Origin: Luteitalea sp. TBR-22
GTDB taxonomy: Bacteria > Acidobacteriota > Vicinamibacteria > Vicinamibacterales > Vicinamibacteraceae
Assembly (NCBI RefSeq): GCF_016865485.1
Contig: NZ_AP024452.1
Location: 1,758,501-1,822,500 of the forward strand
Direction: 5' to 3'
Length of the DNA stretch: 64,000 bases
A model generated the notes under the pieces. It was not told where the DNA came from. It worked only from the letters and a program-made list of their open reading frames with translations, and did no database searches. The translations under genes and the position numbers were made by a program. Of this stretch, positions 34,905 through 43,890 are shown piece after piece; position 1 is the first letter of the stretch; every line of letters begins with the position of its first letter.

Positions 34905-35007
34905 CGGGTGGCGCCCGCCCCGGGCGCGGCGCGGCACGCCGGCCGGGACGTCCGCGGTGGTGGGGCGATGGGCGAAGACGCGGGGCCGACCGCTAGAATG
35001 AACGGCC

Positions 35008-36231
35008 ATGTCCCCGCATCGCGCTGCCCCCGGGCGGTCGTCCTCGATCATCGCGTCCGCCACCGTGCTGGCGGTCCTGTGTGCCGTGGGCTCGCAGGCG
35101 CAGGCGCCCCAGACCGCGACGCTCCCGCCGTGGCAGCCGGGCAACCTGGACATCCACGTGATCAACACGGGCCGCGGCGACGCCGCGCTGCTCGTGTTGC
35201 CCGACGGCACCTCGCTGCAGTTCGACGCCGGCGACGGCGGCTTCCCGCCGGGCTCGCCACGCGGCGTCCCCGTCGTGCCCGACACGTCTCGCCCCCCGGG
35301 CGAGTGGATCGCCCGCTACGTCACGCGGGTCCTGTCGCCGTTCCGTGAGCCGCGCATCGACTACGCGCTCGTGTCGCACCTGCACGACGACCACATCGGC
35401 GGCATCCCCACCCTCGCGCAGCACGTCCCGATCCGCAAGCTCCTCGATCGCGGCTGGCCCGACTACGCCGACGGCGTGGGCCCCGCCCCGGCGAAGGGCA
35501 CCGCGGAGAAGTACATCGCCTTCGCGAAAGCCGAGCCGTCGCGCATGGAGCGCTTCGAGGCCGGTCGCGCCGACCAGATCACGCTGCTGCGCGACCGCAC
35601 CGCGTATCCGACCTTCTCCATCCGCAACATCGTCGTGAACGGCCAGGTCTGGACGGGGGAGGGCACGGCGTCGCGGGCGCGCTTTCCGGCTGACTGGGCG
35701 TCGCTGCCGCCGGCGCAGCGGCCCAACGAGAACGAGTCGAGCCTCGGCATCCGCGTCAGCTACGGCCCGTTCGACTTCTACACGGGCGGCGACATCCCGG
35801 GCCGGGCGCGGCTCGGCGCCCCGGAGTGGCACGACATCGAGAGTGCGGTCGCACGGGCGGTCGGCCCCGTCGACGTCGCGGCGGCGAACCACCACGGCAA
35901 TCGTGACTCGACCAACGTGACCTGGGTGTCCACGCTGCAGCCGCGCTTCTGGATCCTGCAGGTGTGGTCGGCCGATCACCCCGGGCACGACGTGCTCGAC
36001 CGCATGCTGTCGCGGGAGCTCTATCCCGGCGATCGCGATGTGCTCGCCACGAGCGTGCACCCGGCCAACCGGCTGGTGATCGGCACGCTGCTCGACCGGG
36101 TGCTGGTTTCCCGCGGACACATCGTGATTCGCGTCGACCGCGGCGGCGCCACGTACCGCGTCCATTCGCTCGACGACACGGACGAGTCGATGCGCATCAC
36201 CGCGACGCACGGCCCCTACGCGTCGAGGTAG
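35008..36231 (+). CDS. Exported ComEC-like metallo-beta-lactamase-fold hydrolase
   Basis: The product has 407 residues with a signal peptide (to about residue 32). The metallo-beta-lactamase fold starts with LDIHVINTGRGDAALLVLPD; the metal site is HLHDDHIGG, with His, His, Asp and His ligands, and TGGDI supplies the later Asp. HHGNRDSTN resembles the 'HHGS..S' motif of ComEC C-terminal nuclease domains. It may cleave extracellular DNA or phosphodiesters; no competence genes are nearby, so this is tentative. Confidence 0.82.
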   Translation: MSPHRAAPGRSSSIIASATVLAVLCAVGSQAQAPQTATLPPWQPGNLDIHVINTGRGDAALLVLPDGTSLQFDAGDGGFPPGSPRGVPVVPDTSRPPGEWIARYVTRVLSPFREPRIDYALVSHLHDDHIGGIPTLAQHVPIRKLLDRGWPDYADGVGPAPAKGTAEKYIAFAKAEPSRMERFEAGRADQITLLRDRTAYPTFSIRNIVVNGQVWTGEGTASRARFPADWASLPPAQRPNENESSLGIRVSYGPFDFYTGGDIPGRARLGAPEWHDIESAVARAVGPVDVAAANHHGNRDSTNVTWVSTLQPRFWILQVWSADHPGHDVLDRMLSRELYPGDRDVLATSVHPANRLVIGTLLDRVLVSRGHIVIRVDRGGATYRVHSLDDTDESMRITATHGPYASR

Positions 36232-36318
36232 CGGTCGTCCGAGCGATGACTCCGGCCGTCATGGGCCGTCTCTCTGGCAGGATGTCGGATCACCCGACAC
36301 ATGCACGAGGACTCAGCA

Positions 36319-36840
36319 ATGACCCGGACCCCATCGGCTCGCCCGTTCGTCTTCGACCCGGCGCTCGACCTCGAGATCGAGCGCGTCGTGCCCGTATCCG
36401 CTTCCCACCTGTGGCGCGGCTGGACCGATCCCGAGACGCTCAAGCAGTGGTTCTGCCCGCGGCCCTGGCGCGTGACCCACTCGGAGATCGACCTGCGCCC
36501 GGGCGGGCGCTTCTTCAACGTCATGGAAGGGCCAGCCGGCGAGCGGCACGAGCGGCACGAACTGCTCGGGTCGTTCCTCGAGATCGTGCCGGAACGGCGC
36601 CTCGTCTTCACGGGCCTGCTGGGGCCCGACTTCCGCCCGCTGCCGGCGCCCCCTGGCGTCCCCCTGTTCACGGGCCTGGTGCTGCTCGAGCCGCTGCCGG
36701 ATGACCAGACCCGCTACATCGCACGTGCCATGCACGCCGACACGGCGGCGCGCGATGCCCACGCCGCCATGGGCTTTCACCAGGGCTGGAACGCCGCGCT
36801 CGATCAGCTTGTGGAACTGGCCACGGCGTCGCGCCGCTGA
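36319..36840 (+). CDS. SRPBCC (START/AHSA1-like) family protein
   Basis: The product has 173 residues. ATG 36319 is favoured because GAGGA lies seven bases upstream; ATG 36301 is possible. The fold's landmarks are present: LEIERVVPVSASHLWRGWTD, PETLKQWFCPRPW, SEIDLRPGGRFF, FLEIVPERRLVFTG and the C-terminal HQGWNAALDQL helix. This is the 'activator of Hsp90 ATPase homologue 1-like' group, which binds hydrophobic ligands in a deep cavity. Ligand unknown. Confidence 0.87.
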   Translation: MTRTPSARPFVFDPALDLEIERVVPVSASHLWRGWTDPETLKQWFCPRPWRVTHSEIDLRPGGRFFNVMEGPAGERHERHELLGSFLEIVPERRLVFTGLLGPDFRPLPAPPGVPLFTGLVLLEPLPDDQTRYIARAMHADTAARDAHAAMGFHQGWNAALDQLVELATASRR

Positions 36841-36852
36841 CCGCCGGTCGAG

Positions 36853-37155
36853 TCACCCGTCGCCGTCCGGACCCGCGCCGGCGGCAGGCGGCCGCGTGAG
36901 GTCGGAAGTGGCTTCGGATGCAGGGCGGGGCACGCCGTGCCCCGCATCCTGATACCCCCACTCCTGCCCGGGCTCGAGATCCCTGATGGTCACCGACGTG
37001 TCGCGCAACACGACGACGACCATCCACGGCACAAGCACGAGACCCAGCCCGCTGACCAGCTGTACCGCGCCGGGCAACAGGCCCAGGCTCGCGAGCGCCG
37101 TGTTGGCGACGAGCAACAGGGTGACGATGAGGACGACGCGCGGCGCATTGACCAT
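36853..37155 (-). CDS. Small two-TM membrane protein
   Basis: The product has 100 residues. Two membrane helices occupy residues 6-30 (VVLIVTLLLVANTALASLGL) and 32-52 (AVQLVSGLGLVLVPWMVVVV), followed by a cytosolic or periplasmic Gly/Pro-rich tail. No family recognised. Convergent with the SRPBCC gene. Confidence 0.55.
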   Translation of the reverse strand: MVNAPRVVLIVTLLLVANTALASLGLLPGAVQLVSGLGLVLVPWMVVVVLRDTSVTIRDLEPGQEWGYQDAGHGVPRPASEATSDLTRPPAAGAGPDGDG

Positions 37156-37203
37156 GCGAGCAGGCGCTGCAAGGCCCGCGCCCGCCAGGTGTCGTGTACT
37201 GTG

Positions 37204-38136
37204 ATGGACCTCATGCGACGCCGCGCCGCCCTGACCGTGCTCGCGTCAGCCGTCATTGGCGGCGAGGCGGCAGGACGTGCGATCACGTCCGTATGCGGAG
37301 TGGTCCCGGGCCCAGGTGCCCGAAACCAGGCGCCCGGGGAGGACTGGACCCCGCTGTTCAACGGCCGCGATCTCTCCGGCTGGGACACCTTCCTGGGCAA
37401 GCCACATGCCTCGTCGGAGTACCCCGGCCTGGCGCGCGCTGCCGACGGCACGTACACGGACGTGGTCGGCGTCAACCGCGATCCGCGCCGCGTGTTCTCG
37501 GTGGTCGAGGTCGATGGCGGCGCCGCGATCCGCATCTCCGGCGAGACCTACGGCGGCCTCATCAGCCAGGCCGAGTACGGCGACTACCACCTGCGACTCG
37601 AGTTCAAGTGGGGCACGAGGCGATGGCCTCCACGGCCAGAGCAGCCACGGGACACCGGCTGTTGCTACCACTCGGTGGGACCGCACGGCGCCAGCTATGG
37701 CTTCTGGATGAAGTCCTTCGAGTTCCAGATACAGGAGGGCGACGTCGGCGACTTCTACAGCCTGGCCGGCGTCATCGTCGACGTCCGGGGGACGCCCGTC
37801 GATCCGGCCGATCCCAGGAGTGACATCGTGTACGGTCCGGGCGCGCCGCGCATCAGCGGCACGCGCAACCGCGTCATCAAGGCCGCCACGGTGGAGAAGC
37901 CGGCAGGCGAGTGGAACACGCTCGACCTCTACTGCCTCGGGCAGCAGAGCGTCCACGTCGTGAACGGGCACCGGCAGGTCGTGCTGTCGGGGCTGCGGCA
38001 CGTGATCGAGGGCCGCGAGGCGCCGCTGACCCGCGGCAGGCTGCAGTTGCAGTCGGAAGCGGCGGAGGTCTTCTTCCGCAACATCGCGATTCGGAGGATC
38101 TCGGCCGTCGCGATGGCCGCGTTGCTGGAAGGGTAG
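37204..38136 (+). CDS. DUF1080 (3-keto-disaccharide hydrolase-type) protein
   Basis: The product has 310 residues with a signal-like N-terminus (RRRAALTVLASAVIGGEA). WTPLFNGRDLSGWDTFLGKP opens the DUF1080 domain; EYGDYHLRLEFKWGTRRWPP, then DTGCCYHSVGP, KSFEFQIQEGDVGDFY, and GRLQLQSEAAEVFFRNIAIR complete it. The GFWMKSFEFQIQEGDVGDF stretch is characteristic of the family's carbohydrate-binding face. ATG 37204 or GTG 37201 could start it. It is convergent with a relative at 38160-38957, only 23 bases apart. Confidence 0.85.
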   Translation: MDLMRRRAALTVLASAVIGGEAAGRAITSVCGVVPGPGARNQAPGEDWTPLFNGRDLSGWDTFLGKPHASSEYPGLARAADGTYTDVVGVNRDPRRVFSVVEVDGGAAIRISGETYGGLISQAEYGDYHLRLEFKWGTRRWPPRPEQPRDTGCCYHSVGPHGASYGFWMKSFEFQIQEGDVGDFYSLAGVIVDVRGTPVDPADPRSDIVYGPGAPRISGTRNRVIKAATVEKPAGEWNTLDLYCLGQQSVHVVNGHRQVVLSGLRHVIEGREAPLTRGRLQLQSEAAEVFFRNIAIRRISAVAMAALLEG

Positions 38137-38159
38137 GGGCGGGATGGGACAACGCAACC

Positions 38160-38957
38160 TTACCTGATGACCAGGGGGCGCAGCGGTCGCACATGGATGT
38201 TGCGGTAGGCGATCGGCCCATGGTCGCCCTGCAACATCAGGGGGCCCTCCGGTGACTCCGCCCGCTCGATGGCCGAGCGCGTCGGCCCAGGGACGTCGAT
38301 GTCGGTCTGCACCAACTGCCCGTTGAGCAGCACGCGAAGGAACCGCGCCGGCTGCAGCTTCCGCCCGGACGCGTCGAACCGCGGGGCCCGGAACCACGCC
38401 TGGTACGACTGCCACTCGCCTGGCCGGCGAGCGGCATTCACCCGCGGCCCCGACCCGCCGACGCCCTTGCCGTCGATCCACTGGTGGTAGATGCCGCCCA
38501 GGTCGCCGTAGGTGAGCGGCTCGGGCTTGCCGAAGCTGTCGAGAATCTGCATCTCGTAGAGCCCCTGCAGGTAGACACCGGAGTTGGAGCCCTTCGGCAG
38601 CATGAACTCGAGGTAGAGCTCGACGTCGCCGAACGTGCGCGAGGTGCAGAGATTGGCGGTCTTGCCGGTCGGGCCGTTCAGGATCACACCGCCGTTGCCG
38701 CCGAGGCCGGAAAGCGCCGCTGGTGCGAGCGCGCCGTCGTAGCGGATGGCGCGCACCGCGCGCCACGCATTGGCGGCCGTCGCGTCGCAGGCCTGCCATC
38801 CGGCGAGCGACGTGCCGTCGAGCAGCGGCTCCCACCCGTCTTCGAGCAGGAACGGCGGATCGCCGTGCGCCTCCCCATCCTGGATGGGCGAGGGCGTCGG
38901 CGCCGTCGACGGCGCCTGCGACAGCAGCGCGAGCACGAGGATCAGCAAGGCACGCAT
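38160..38957 (-). CDS. DUF1080 (3-keto-disaccharide hydrolase-type) protein
   Basis: The product has 265 residues with a short signal peptide (to about 18). WEPLLDGTSLAGW, FGDVELYLEFMLPKGSNSGV, YLQGLYEMQILDSFGKPEP and GPLMLQGDHGPIAYRNIHVR are diagnostic of DUF1080. This SNSGVYL...YEMQILDS form is closer to the canonical family than its two relatives in the window. No lipobox. Likely acts on a glucoside outside the cytoplasm; convergent with the relative at 37204. Confidence 0.88.
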   Translation of the reverse strand: MRALLILVLALLSQAPSTAPTPSPIQDGEAHGDPPFLLEDGWEPLLDGTSLAGWQACDATAANAWRAVRAIRYDGALAPAALSGLGGNGGVILNGPTGKTANLCTSRTFGDVELYLEFMLPKGSNSGVYLQGLYEMQILDSFGKPEPLTYGDLGGIYHQWIDGKGVGGSGPRVNAARRPGEWQSYQAWFRAPRFDASGRKLQPARFLRVLLNGQLVQTDIDVPGPTRSAIERAESPEGPLMLQGDHGPIAYRNIHVRPLRPLVIR

Positions 38958-39017
38958 GCGCGGGAGTGTACACGTCCCACCGAGCCCTGGCCGGCCCCAC
39001 GCGTCGCGTGAGCGGCG

Positions 39018-39452
39018 TCACGCCACGACAGGCGTGCTCCTGGCGCGTGCCGCATGGGCGTCACGAACGGCGCCCATCAGGGCCACGGCCGTGAACGGAG
39101 ACGCCAACACGTGGACGTGATGATCGCGCAGGAGGTCGGCCGTCTCCACCGGCGAGGTCGACAGCACCACCACGCCGATGCCGACCAGCGCCCGCGACGC
39201 CAGCAGCGACAGCAGCGGCCCGCCGGCCGGTCCATGCACCGGCGCGAGTCGCCACACCACGACTTCGGGCTCGTTCGCCTTCAGTTGCGGCCCGATGGCC
39301 CCACCACTGTCGGCCTGGCAGTCGAGCGGGACGACCCGACAGCCGAGGACGAACAGCGTGGCACTCAACAGGCACTGGCCGTCCTTGTCGGCGTCGACGA
39401 CGCCCACGGCGACGGCCGGTAATGGCGGACGCGCGACTATGACGCGAGGCAT
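39018..39452 (-). CDS. Degenerate receiver-like domain protein
   Basis: The product has 144 residues. The layout follows a response-regulator receiver: VAVGVVDADKDGQCLLSATL (beta1 with acidic residues), EPEVVVWRLAPV (beta3), VGIGVVVLSTSP (beta4 with the Thr/Ser), HVLASPF (beta5). The usual phospho-acceptor Asp at the end of beta3 is replaced by Trp, and the Lys of the K-P-F turn by Ser, so it should not be phosphorylated. It forms a pair with the small membrane protein nine bases upstream. The receiver call is by pattern only. Confidence 0.5.
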   Translation of the reverse strand: MPRVIVARPPLPAVAVGVVDADKDGQCLLSATLFVLGCRVVPLDCQADSGGAIGPQLKANEPEVVVWRLAPVHGPAGGPLLSLLASRALVGIGVVVLSTSPVETADLLRDHHVHVLASPFTAVALMGAVRDAHAARARSTPVVA

Positions 39453-39461
39453 GTGCCGGGC

Positions 39462-39665
39462 TCAGTCCCGGCCGCGATGGATGGCTTCACTCATCGTCAC
39501 GGGGGCCGGGGCGGAGACCACCCAGAGGCCTGCGGGAAGGGCGAGGCCGACCACGCACCAGGTCAGCCAGCCGGACGCCGTCTCCGGGGTGAACGTGAGG
39601 CACAGGACCACGGCGACGAGGAGCCAGGAGGCAGCGAGGGCGAGGCGGAAATTTCCACGAGTCAT
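39462..39665 (-). CDS. Small two-TM membrane protein
   Basis: The product has 67 residues. Two hydrophobic helices: residues 8-25 (ALAASWLLVAVVLCLTF) and 33-52 (LTWCVVGLALPAGLWVV), then a short charged tail. ATG 39665 is preferred to GTG 39674. It precedes the pseudo-receiver gene by nine bases on the same strand. Function unknown. Confidence 0.5.
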   Translation of the reverse strand: MTRGNFRLALAASWLLVAVVLCLTFTPETASGWLTWCVVGLALPAGLWVVSAPAPVTMSEAIHRGRD

Positions 39666-39755
39666 GACACCCACCCTAGCAGGCGGCTGGACTTGCCGCT
39701 GTGCTGTCCGGTACAGCGTCTGTCGCCCAGTCGCGGGTTTCGTGTCGCGGGCCCG

Positions 39756-40448
39756 TCACGGCTTGAAGGCCGACTTGTTCTTCGCGCGCTCGTCCTGCAG
39801 TGCCGCGGCTTCCGCCGTCCGTGCGGCCGCCCGCCGGGCCGGCGCCTCGGTGGCATCCTGCGAGATCGCGGCCGCGGTACCGCGCTGCGCGTCGGCGCCG
39901 AGCGCGATCGAACGCACCACCAGGCGCAGGTCCTCGTACGGCCCCCGAACCAGCGTCATCGTCGCGTCCGGGTCGGCCCAGTGGCCGAGGACGGTCGTTC
40001 CCGCAGCGCTGCCGATCGGCAACTGGGGGCGCGTTGTCGCGGCCGCGGCGCCATACACCGCCTCGACCCCGGCGATCAGGTCGGGGGTGGTGAGACCGCC
40101 GACCCGCACGCGGTCGTAGTCCACCGTCATCTGGTACAGCCGTCCATCGACGAAGCCGAACGTGATCGTCTTGACCGGATCGACCGCCTCCCCTGAGCTC
40201 GCGTACGGCGTGTGCCACTCCAGTTGCTGGATCAACGCCGGCCGATCGTGGATGGTCTTCACATCGGCGGGGCGCGCCCTGGTCAGGGTGAGCACGTCGG
40301 CCACCGCACTGCCGAGCGCGAAACCGCGGTAGCGGGACACGGCTTCGGCGTGGAGGGTGGGCGCGGTCGCCCCGAGGACACAGAGTGCGGGGACGAGGAG
40401 GCGGGTGGCGGCACGCAGGCCGCGACGAGTGGAAAGGGACGGCACCAT
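39756..40448 (-). CDS. Exported protein of unknown function
   Basis: The product has 230 residues; a signal peptide ends near residue 33 (TLHAEA). The mature N-terminus SRYRGFALGSAVADVLTLTR resembles small periplasmic alpha/beta proteins with a 'G..LG.S..DV' opening. The middle contains KTITFGFVDGRLYQMTVDYD and TMTLVRGPYEDLRLVVRSIAL strands; the C-terminus is an Ala/Arg-rich helix. No family recognised. It is divergent from the CRTAC1 gene. ATG 40448 is chosen because the signal peptide begins there. Confidence 0.65.
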   Translation of the reverse strand: MVPSLSTRRGLRAATRLLVPALCVLGATAPTLHAEAVSRYRGFALGSAVADVLTLTRARPADVKTIHDRPALIQQLEWHTPYASSGEAVDPVKTITFGFVDGRLYQMTVDYDRVRVGGLTTPDLIAGVEAVYGAAAATTRPQLPIGSAAGTTVLGHWADPDATMTLVRGPYEDLRLVVRSIALGADAQRGTAAAISQDATEAPARRAAARTAEAAALQDERAKNKSAFKP

Positions 40449-40556
40449 GCGTCCAGCATGGGCCGCCGGCCGCCGCGGCGCTGTCCCGGACGATACAGAC
40501 GGGCGCCGGCAGGCACGGTCGGGCGGCCAGAAGTGACGCCCGTCGTAGGATGCACC

Positions 40557-42272
40557 ATGCCTCAACGGTGCCTGTCCGGTCACGTCCTGATGCTCGGTGC
40601 CAGCCTGGCCGTCGTGCTCCAGGCGACGCCCGGGACGCCACGGCGGGTGCGACTCACCGACGTGACAGCGGCCTCGCGCATCACGGCGAGGAACGACACG
40701 GGGCGACCGGATCGCAAGGACTACATCTTCGAAGTGAAGGGCGGCGGCGTCGGGGCCTTCGACTACGACGGCGACGGCTGGGTGGACCTGGTGTTCTCAC
40801 GCGGGTCGTCGATGGAGCAGTGGCGCCGGGGCGACAACCCCGGACCCGCGCTCTACCGCAACCGGCGTGACGGCACCTTCGAAGACGTCACGCGCAGGGC
40901 CGGACTCGACCGCGGCGGCTGGGGCGTTGGCGTGGCCGTGGCCGACTACGACAACGACGGGTGGCCCGACCTCTACCTGACGAACCTGGGCCCGGACGTC
41001 CTCTACCGCAACAACGGCAACGGCACCTTCACCGACGTCACCGAGCGGGCGGGCATCCGAGCCCCCGGATGGAGTTCGTCGGCCGCCTTCGGCGACTTCG
41101 ACGGGGACGGCCACCTCGATCTCTACGTCGCGGCCTACCTCGATGTCGGGCCCGACGCGCTTCCCCAGGACCGCGCGGGTGGCAGTTGCAGCTACGTCGG
41201 CGCGCCCGTGCTGTGCGGTCCGCGCGGGCTTCCCGGCGCGAGAGACCTCTACTTCCACAACGATGGCGACGGCACGTTCACCGAGCAGTCAGAGGCGTCT
41301 GGCGCCTCCGACGAGAAGCGCTACTTCGGCCTCGGCGTGGTCACCGCCGACGTCGACGGCGACCGCGACCTCGACATCTACGTCGGCAACGACGCGACGC
41401 CGAACTACCTCTTCGTGAATCGTGGGAACGGTCGCTTCGACGAACGCGGGTTCGAGAGCGGCACTGCGGTGAGCGGCGACGGCAACGAGCAGGCCAGCAT
41501 GGGCGTCGATGCGGCCGATTACGACAACGACGGCAGACTCGACCTCTACGCGACCCACTTCGCCAACGACTACAGCACCCTGTACCGCAACCTGGGCGAC
41601 CTCCTGTTCGAGGACGTCACGGTCCGCGCCCACCTGCGTGCGCCGGCCTGGGCGTTCGTGAAGTGGGGGACGGCCTTCCTCGATCTCGATCAGGACGGCT
41701 GGAAGGATCTCGTCCACGTCAACGGCCACGTCTACCCGCACCTGCGTGGCAGCGCTGGCAAGGAGACCTACGAGCAACCGGCGCTCACCGTCTACCTCAA
41801 CGACCGCGACGGCACTTTCCGCGACGCGTCGGAGGAGGCCGGACCCGACGCGACGACGCGCGTGGTCGGCCGTGGCCTGGCCTACGCCGACCTCGACAAC
41901 GACGGCGATCTCGACGTGGTGGTGGCTTGTCTGGACGCGAGGCCCATCGTGCTGCGCAACGATGGCGCGCCGGGGCGTTGGCTGATGCTGCGCGCCGTGG
42001 GACGCTCCGGGAACCGGGACGCCATCGGGGCGCGGATCACCGTGCGCACCGGGACGCGGACGCAGGTGTGGGAGGTCAAGCGCACCGTCGGGATCTACTC
42101 CGCCAGCGACCCGCGTGCGCACTTCGGGTTCGGCGAGGCACCGAAGGCCGACGTGGTGCGCGTCGAGTGGCCGGGCGGCAAGGTGGACGAGTTCCGCGAC
42201 GTCCCGGCCGGCCGTCACTATCTCGTGGACGAAGCGAAGGGGCTCTCGCCCGAGCCCCTCCGCGGTCGGTGA
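40557..42272 (+). CDS. CRTAC1 family protein: FG-GAP/VCBS propeller with ASPIC/UnbV domain
   Basis: This is a 571-residue exported protein. AGGA lies six bases before the ATG. After the signal peptide, repeated calcium-binding loops make a seven-bladed integrin-like propeller: FDYDGDGWVDLVF, DYDNDGWPDLYL, DFDGDGHLDLYV, DVDGDRDLDIYV, DYDNDGRLDLYA, DLDQDGWKDLVH and DLDNDGDLDVVV. The C-terminal 95 residues are an ASPIC/UnbV domain (DAIGARITVRTGTRTQVWEV, then FGFGEAPKADVVRVEWPGG). Such proteins are cell-surface or secreted and common in Acidobacteria and Planctomycetes; function is not established. Confidence 0.9.
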   Translation: MPQRCLSGHVLMLGASLAVVLQATPGTPRRVRLTDVTAASRITARNDTGRPDRKDYIFEVKGGGVGAFDYDGDGWVDLVFSRGSSMEQWRRGDNPGPALYRNRRDGTFEDVTRRAGLDRGGWGVGVAVADYDNDGWPDLYLTNLGPDVLYRNNGNGTFTDVTERAGIRAPGWSSSAAFGDFDGDGHLDLYVAAYLDVGPDALPQDRAGGSCSYVGAPVLCGPRGLPGARDLYFHNDGDGTFTEQSEASGASDEKRYFGLGVVTADVDGDRDLDIYVGNDATPNYLFVNRGNGRFDERGFESGTAVSGDGNEQASMGVDAADYDNDGRLDLYATHFANDYSTLYRNLGDLLFEDVTVRAHLRAPAWAFVKWGTAFLDLDQDGWKDLVHVNGHVYPHLRGSAGKETYEQPALTVYLNDRDGTFRDASEEAGPDATTRVVGRGLAYADLDNDGDLDVVVACLDARPIVLRNDGAPGRWLMLRAVGRSGNRDAIGARITVRTGTRTQVWEVKRTVGIYSASDPRAHFGFGEAPKADVVRVEWPGGKVDEFRDVPAGRHYLVDEAKGLSPEPLRGR

Positions 42273-42276
42273 TCGC

Positions 42277-42786
42277 CTACTTGACGTCGACCCAGTGGCG
42301 GCCGACGTACAGACGGCCGTTCAGCACCTGGAGCGGCACGGGACGGGGCAGGGCGGCGTCCCACTGGGCCGGCACCTGGACGACCTTGTCGCCGCCGACG
42401 TCATAGATCACCAGGGTGCCCGGACCTTCCGGCGGCGTGCCCTTCTGCAGGCCGAAGCCGTAGGCGCCGGTGCCGACGGCGGCGCCGCCGATCGAGGTCT
42501 TCCGCTCGAGGATCAGCATCCCGGCGTACTTCTGCTGGATGTCGGTGCTGTACCCGCTGGTGTCGAGCAGGCCGAACACCATCCGCTTGCCGTCGGCGCC
42601 CTTGAGGACCACCGTGTTGCGCTTCTGGGCCGGGATCGCGTTGCCCTCGAGATAGAAGTCCTTCACGGCGGCCGCGTCGAACGCCTTCCCGGCGAGCTTC
42701 TCCTGGGCGTGGACGGGCACGGGGGCGAGGGTGACCAGGGCTGCGACCGCGACGGCCAGCGGGGCCGACCAGATGACCTTGAACAT
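42277..42786 (-). CDS. Exported protein of unknown function
   Basis: This is a 169-residue protein with a signal peptide to about residue 27 (PVHAQ). GGAG lies six bases before ATG 42786. The mature part is beta-rich: KRNTVVLKGADGKRMVFGLL, YAGMLILERKTSIGG, GTLVIYDVGGDKVVQVP. No catalytic motif or family recognised. Only four bases separate its stop from the stop of the convergent CRTAC1 gene. Confidence 0.65.
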   Translation of the reverse strand: MFKVIWSAPLAVAVAALVTLAPVPVHAQEKLAGKAFDAAAVKDFYLEGNAIPAQKRNTVVLKGADGKRMVFGLLDTSGYSTDIQQKYAGMLILERKTSIGGAAVGTGAYGFGLQKGTPPEGPGTLVIYDVGGDKVVQVPAQWDAALPRPVPLQVLNGRLYVGRHWVDVK

Positions 42787-42972
42787 CACGTCTCCTTCGA
42801 TGAGTCGCCGCCCTTCTGGCGCCTCGGGGACGGGGCGGCGAAGGAGGGCGGCACCATTATGGCCCTCGCCCCTGAACTGCCCGCGTCCGGCGCAGTTCAG
42901 TTAAGATGCCGGGAAACCCCAGCACACCACACCCTCCCGAGGTGTTGCTGCCATCGCGTTGCGAGGCGCAGC

Positions 42973-43884
42973 ATGTCCGAGTCCGTCATCGATCCCGTGC
43001 CGCAGGCGCCTGCGCCTGGCGAGGTCGTCGCCGAGCCGCCCGCCGCGGCCGTCCCGTTCTTCCTGGTGGGCGTCCCGAAGTTCGTCGTCCTGTCCCTGCT
43101 CACCTTCGGGCTCTACCAGCTGCTCTGGTGGTACCGACACTGGGTACGCCTGCGTGACGTCGGCGGGGAGGACGTGTGGCCCGTGCCGCGCACTGTCTTC
43201 GCGAACGTGTTCGCGTACTTCTTCTTCGACCGCGTGAACGAGGAGGCCGACCGCCAACTCACCCCGACGCTGCTGTCGCCGCCCCTGCTCGCGGTCGCCT
43301 ACTTCGTGGCGCTGACGAGCGGTTACCTGGGCGCGCCCGACTGGGTGCCGGTCGTGGCGCCCGTGCTCCTGCTGGCGTATGCGCAATCGGTCATCAACGC
43401 GCTCCCCACCGTGCAGGGGCTACCGGGCCAGGCGCGCAATACGCGGTTCACCCTGCGCAACGTCGGCGGCGTAGTGGGGTGCGTCGTGCTCCTCGTGCTC
43501 TTCGCCCTGATGAGCCAGTCGACGCCTGCCAGGCCGGACGCAGACGCGGCGGTGTCGCTCGACACGGTCGTCGAGCAGTTGAACCGCGACCTGCCGCAGA
43601 CGGTGTCGGGCGGCCTCACCATGGAACGGGTCGAGGGCGATGCCGGCGGTCTCGTCGTGTTCGTGCGCCTCACGCAGGTCGAGGTACGTGAGGCCGTCAA
43701 CGCCGACGTCGTCGGCAGGGCGCAGCGGCAACTGCTCGAGATGGCCTGCGCCAGCGAGGGCATCGAGCGGATGGCGCTCGATGGTGGCGTGCCGCTGCGC
43801 TACACACTCGTGGACAAGGCGCACACGGCGTTCGCGTCGATGCACATCACGTCGCGCGCCCAGTGCAGCGCCCTCGGCGACTGA
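42973..43884 (+). CDS. Membrane protein with extra C-terminal domain, paralogue of the 34308 protein
   Basis: The product has 303 residues. Residues 30-190 hold five or six membrane segments with the LTFGLYQLLWWYRHW / GEDVWPVPRTVF / FFFDRVNEEA motifs shared with the protein at 34308. Unlike that relative it continues with a soluble 110-residue domain (VVEQLNRDLPQTVSGGLTME, ... LVVFVRLTQVEVREAVNADV, MALDGGVPLRYTLVDKAHT), probably periplasmic. Function unknown. Confidence 0.72.
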   Translation: MSESVIDPVPQAPAPGEVVAEPPAAAVPFFLVGVPKFVVLSLLTFGLYQLLWWYRHWVRLRDVGGEDVWPVPRTVFANVFAYFFFDRVNEEADRQLTPTLLSPPLLAVAYFVALTSGYLGAPDWVPVVAPVLLLAYAQSVINALPTVQGLPGQARNTRFTLRNVGGVVGCVVLLVLFALMSQSTPARPDADAAVSLDTVVEQLNRDLPQTVSGGLTMERVEGDAGGLVVFVRLTQVEVREAVNADVVGRAQRQLLEMACASEGIERMALDGGVPLRYTLVDKAHTAFASMHITSRAQCSALGD

Positions 43885-43890
43885 GCGCCG

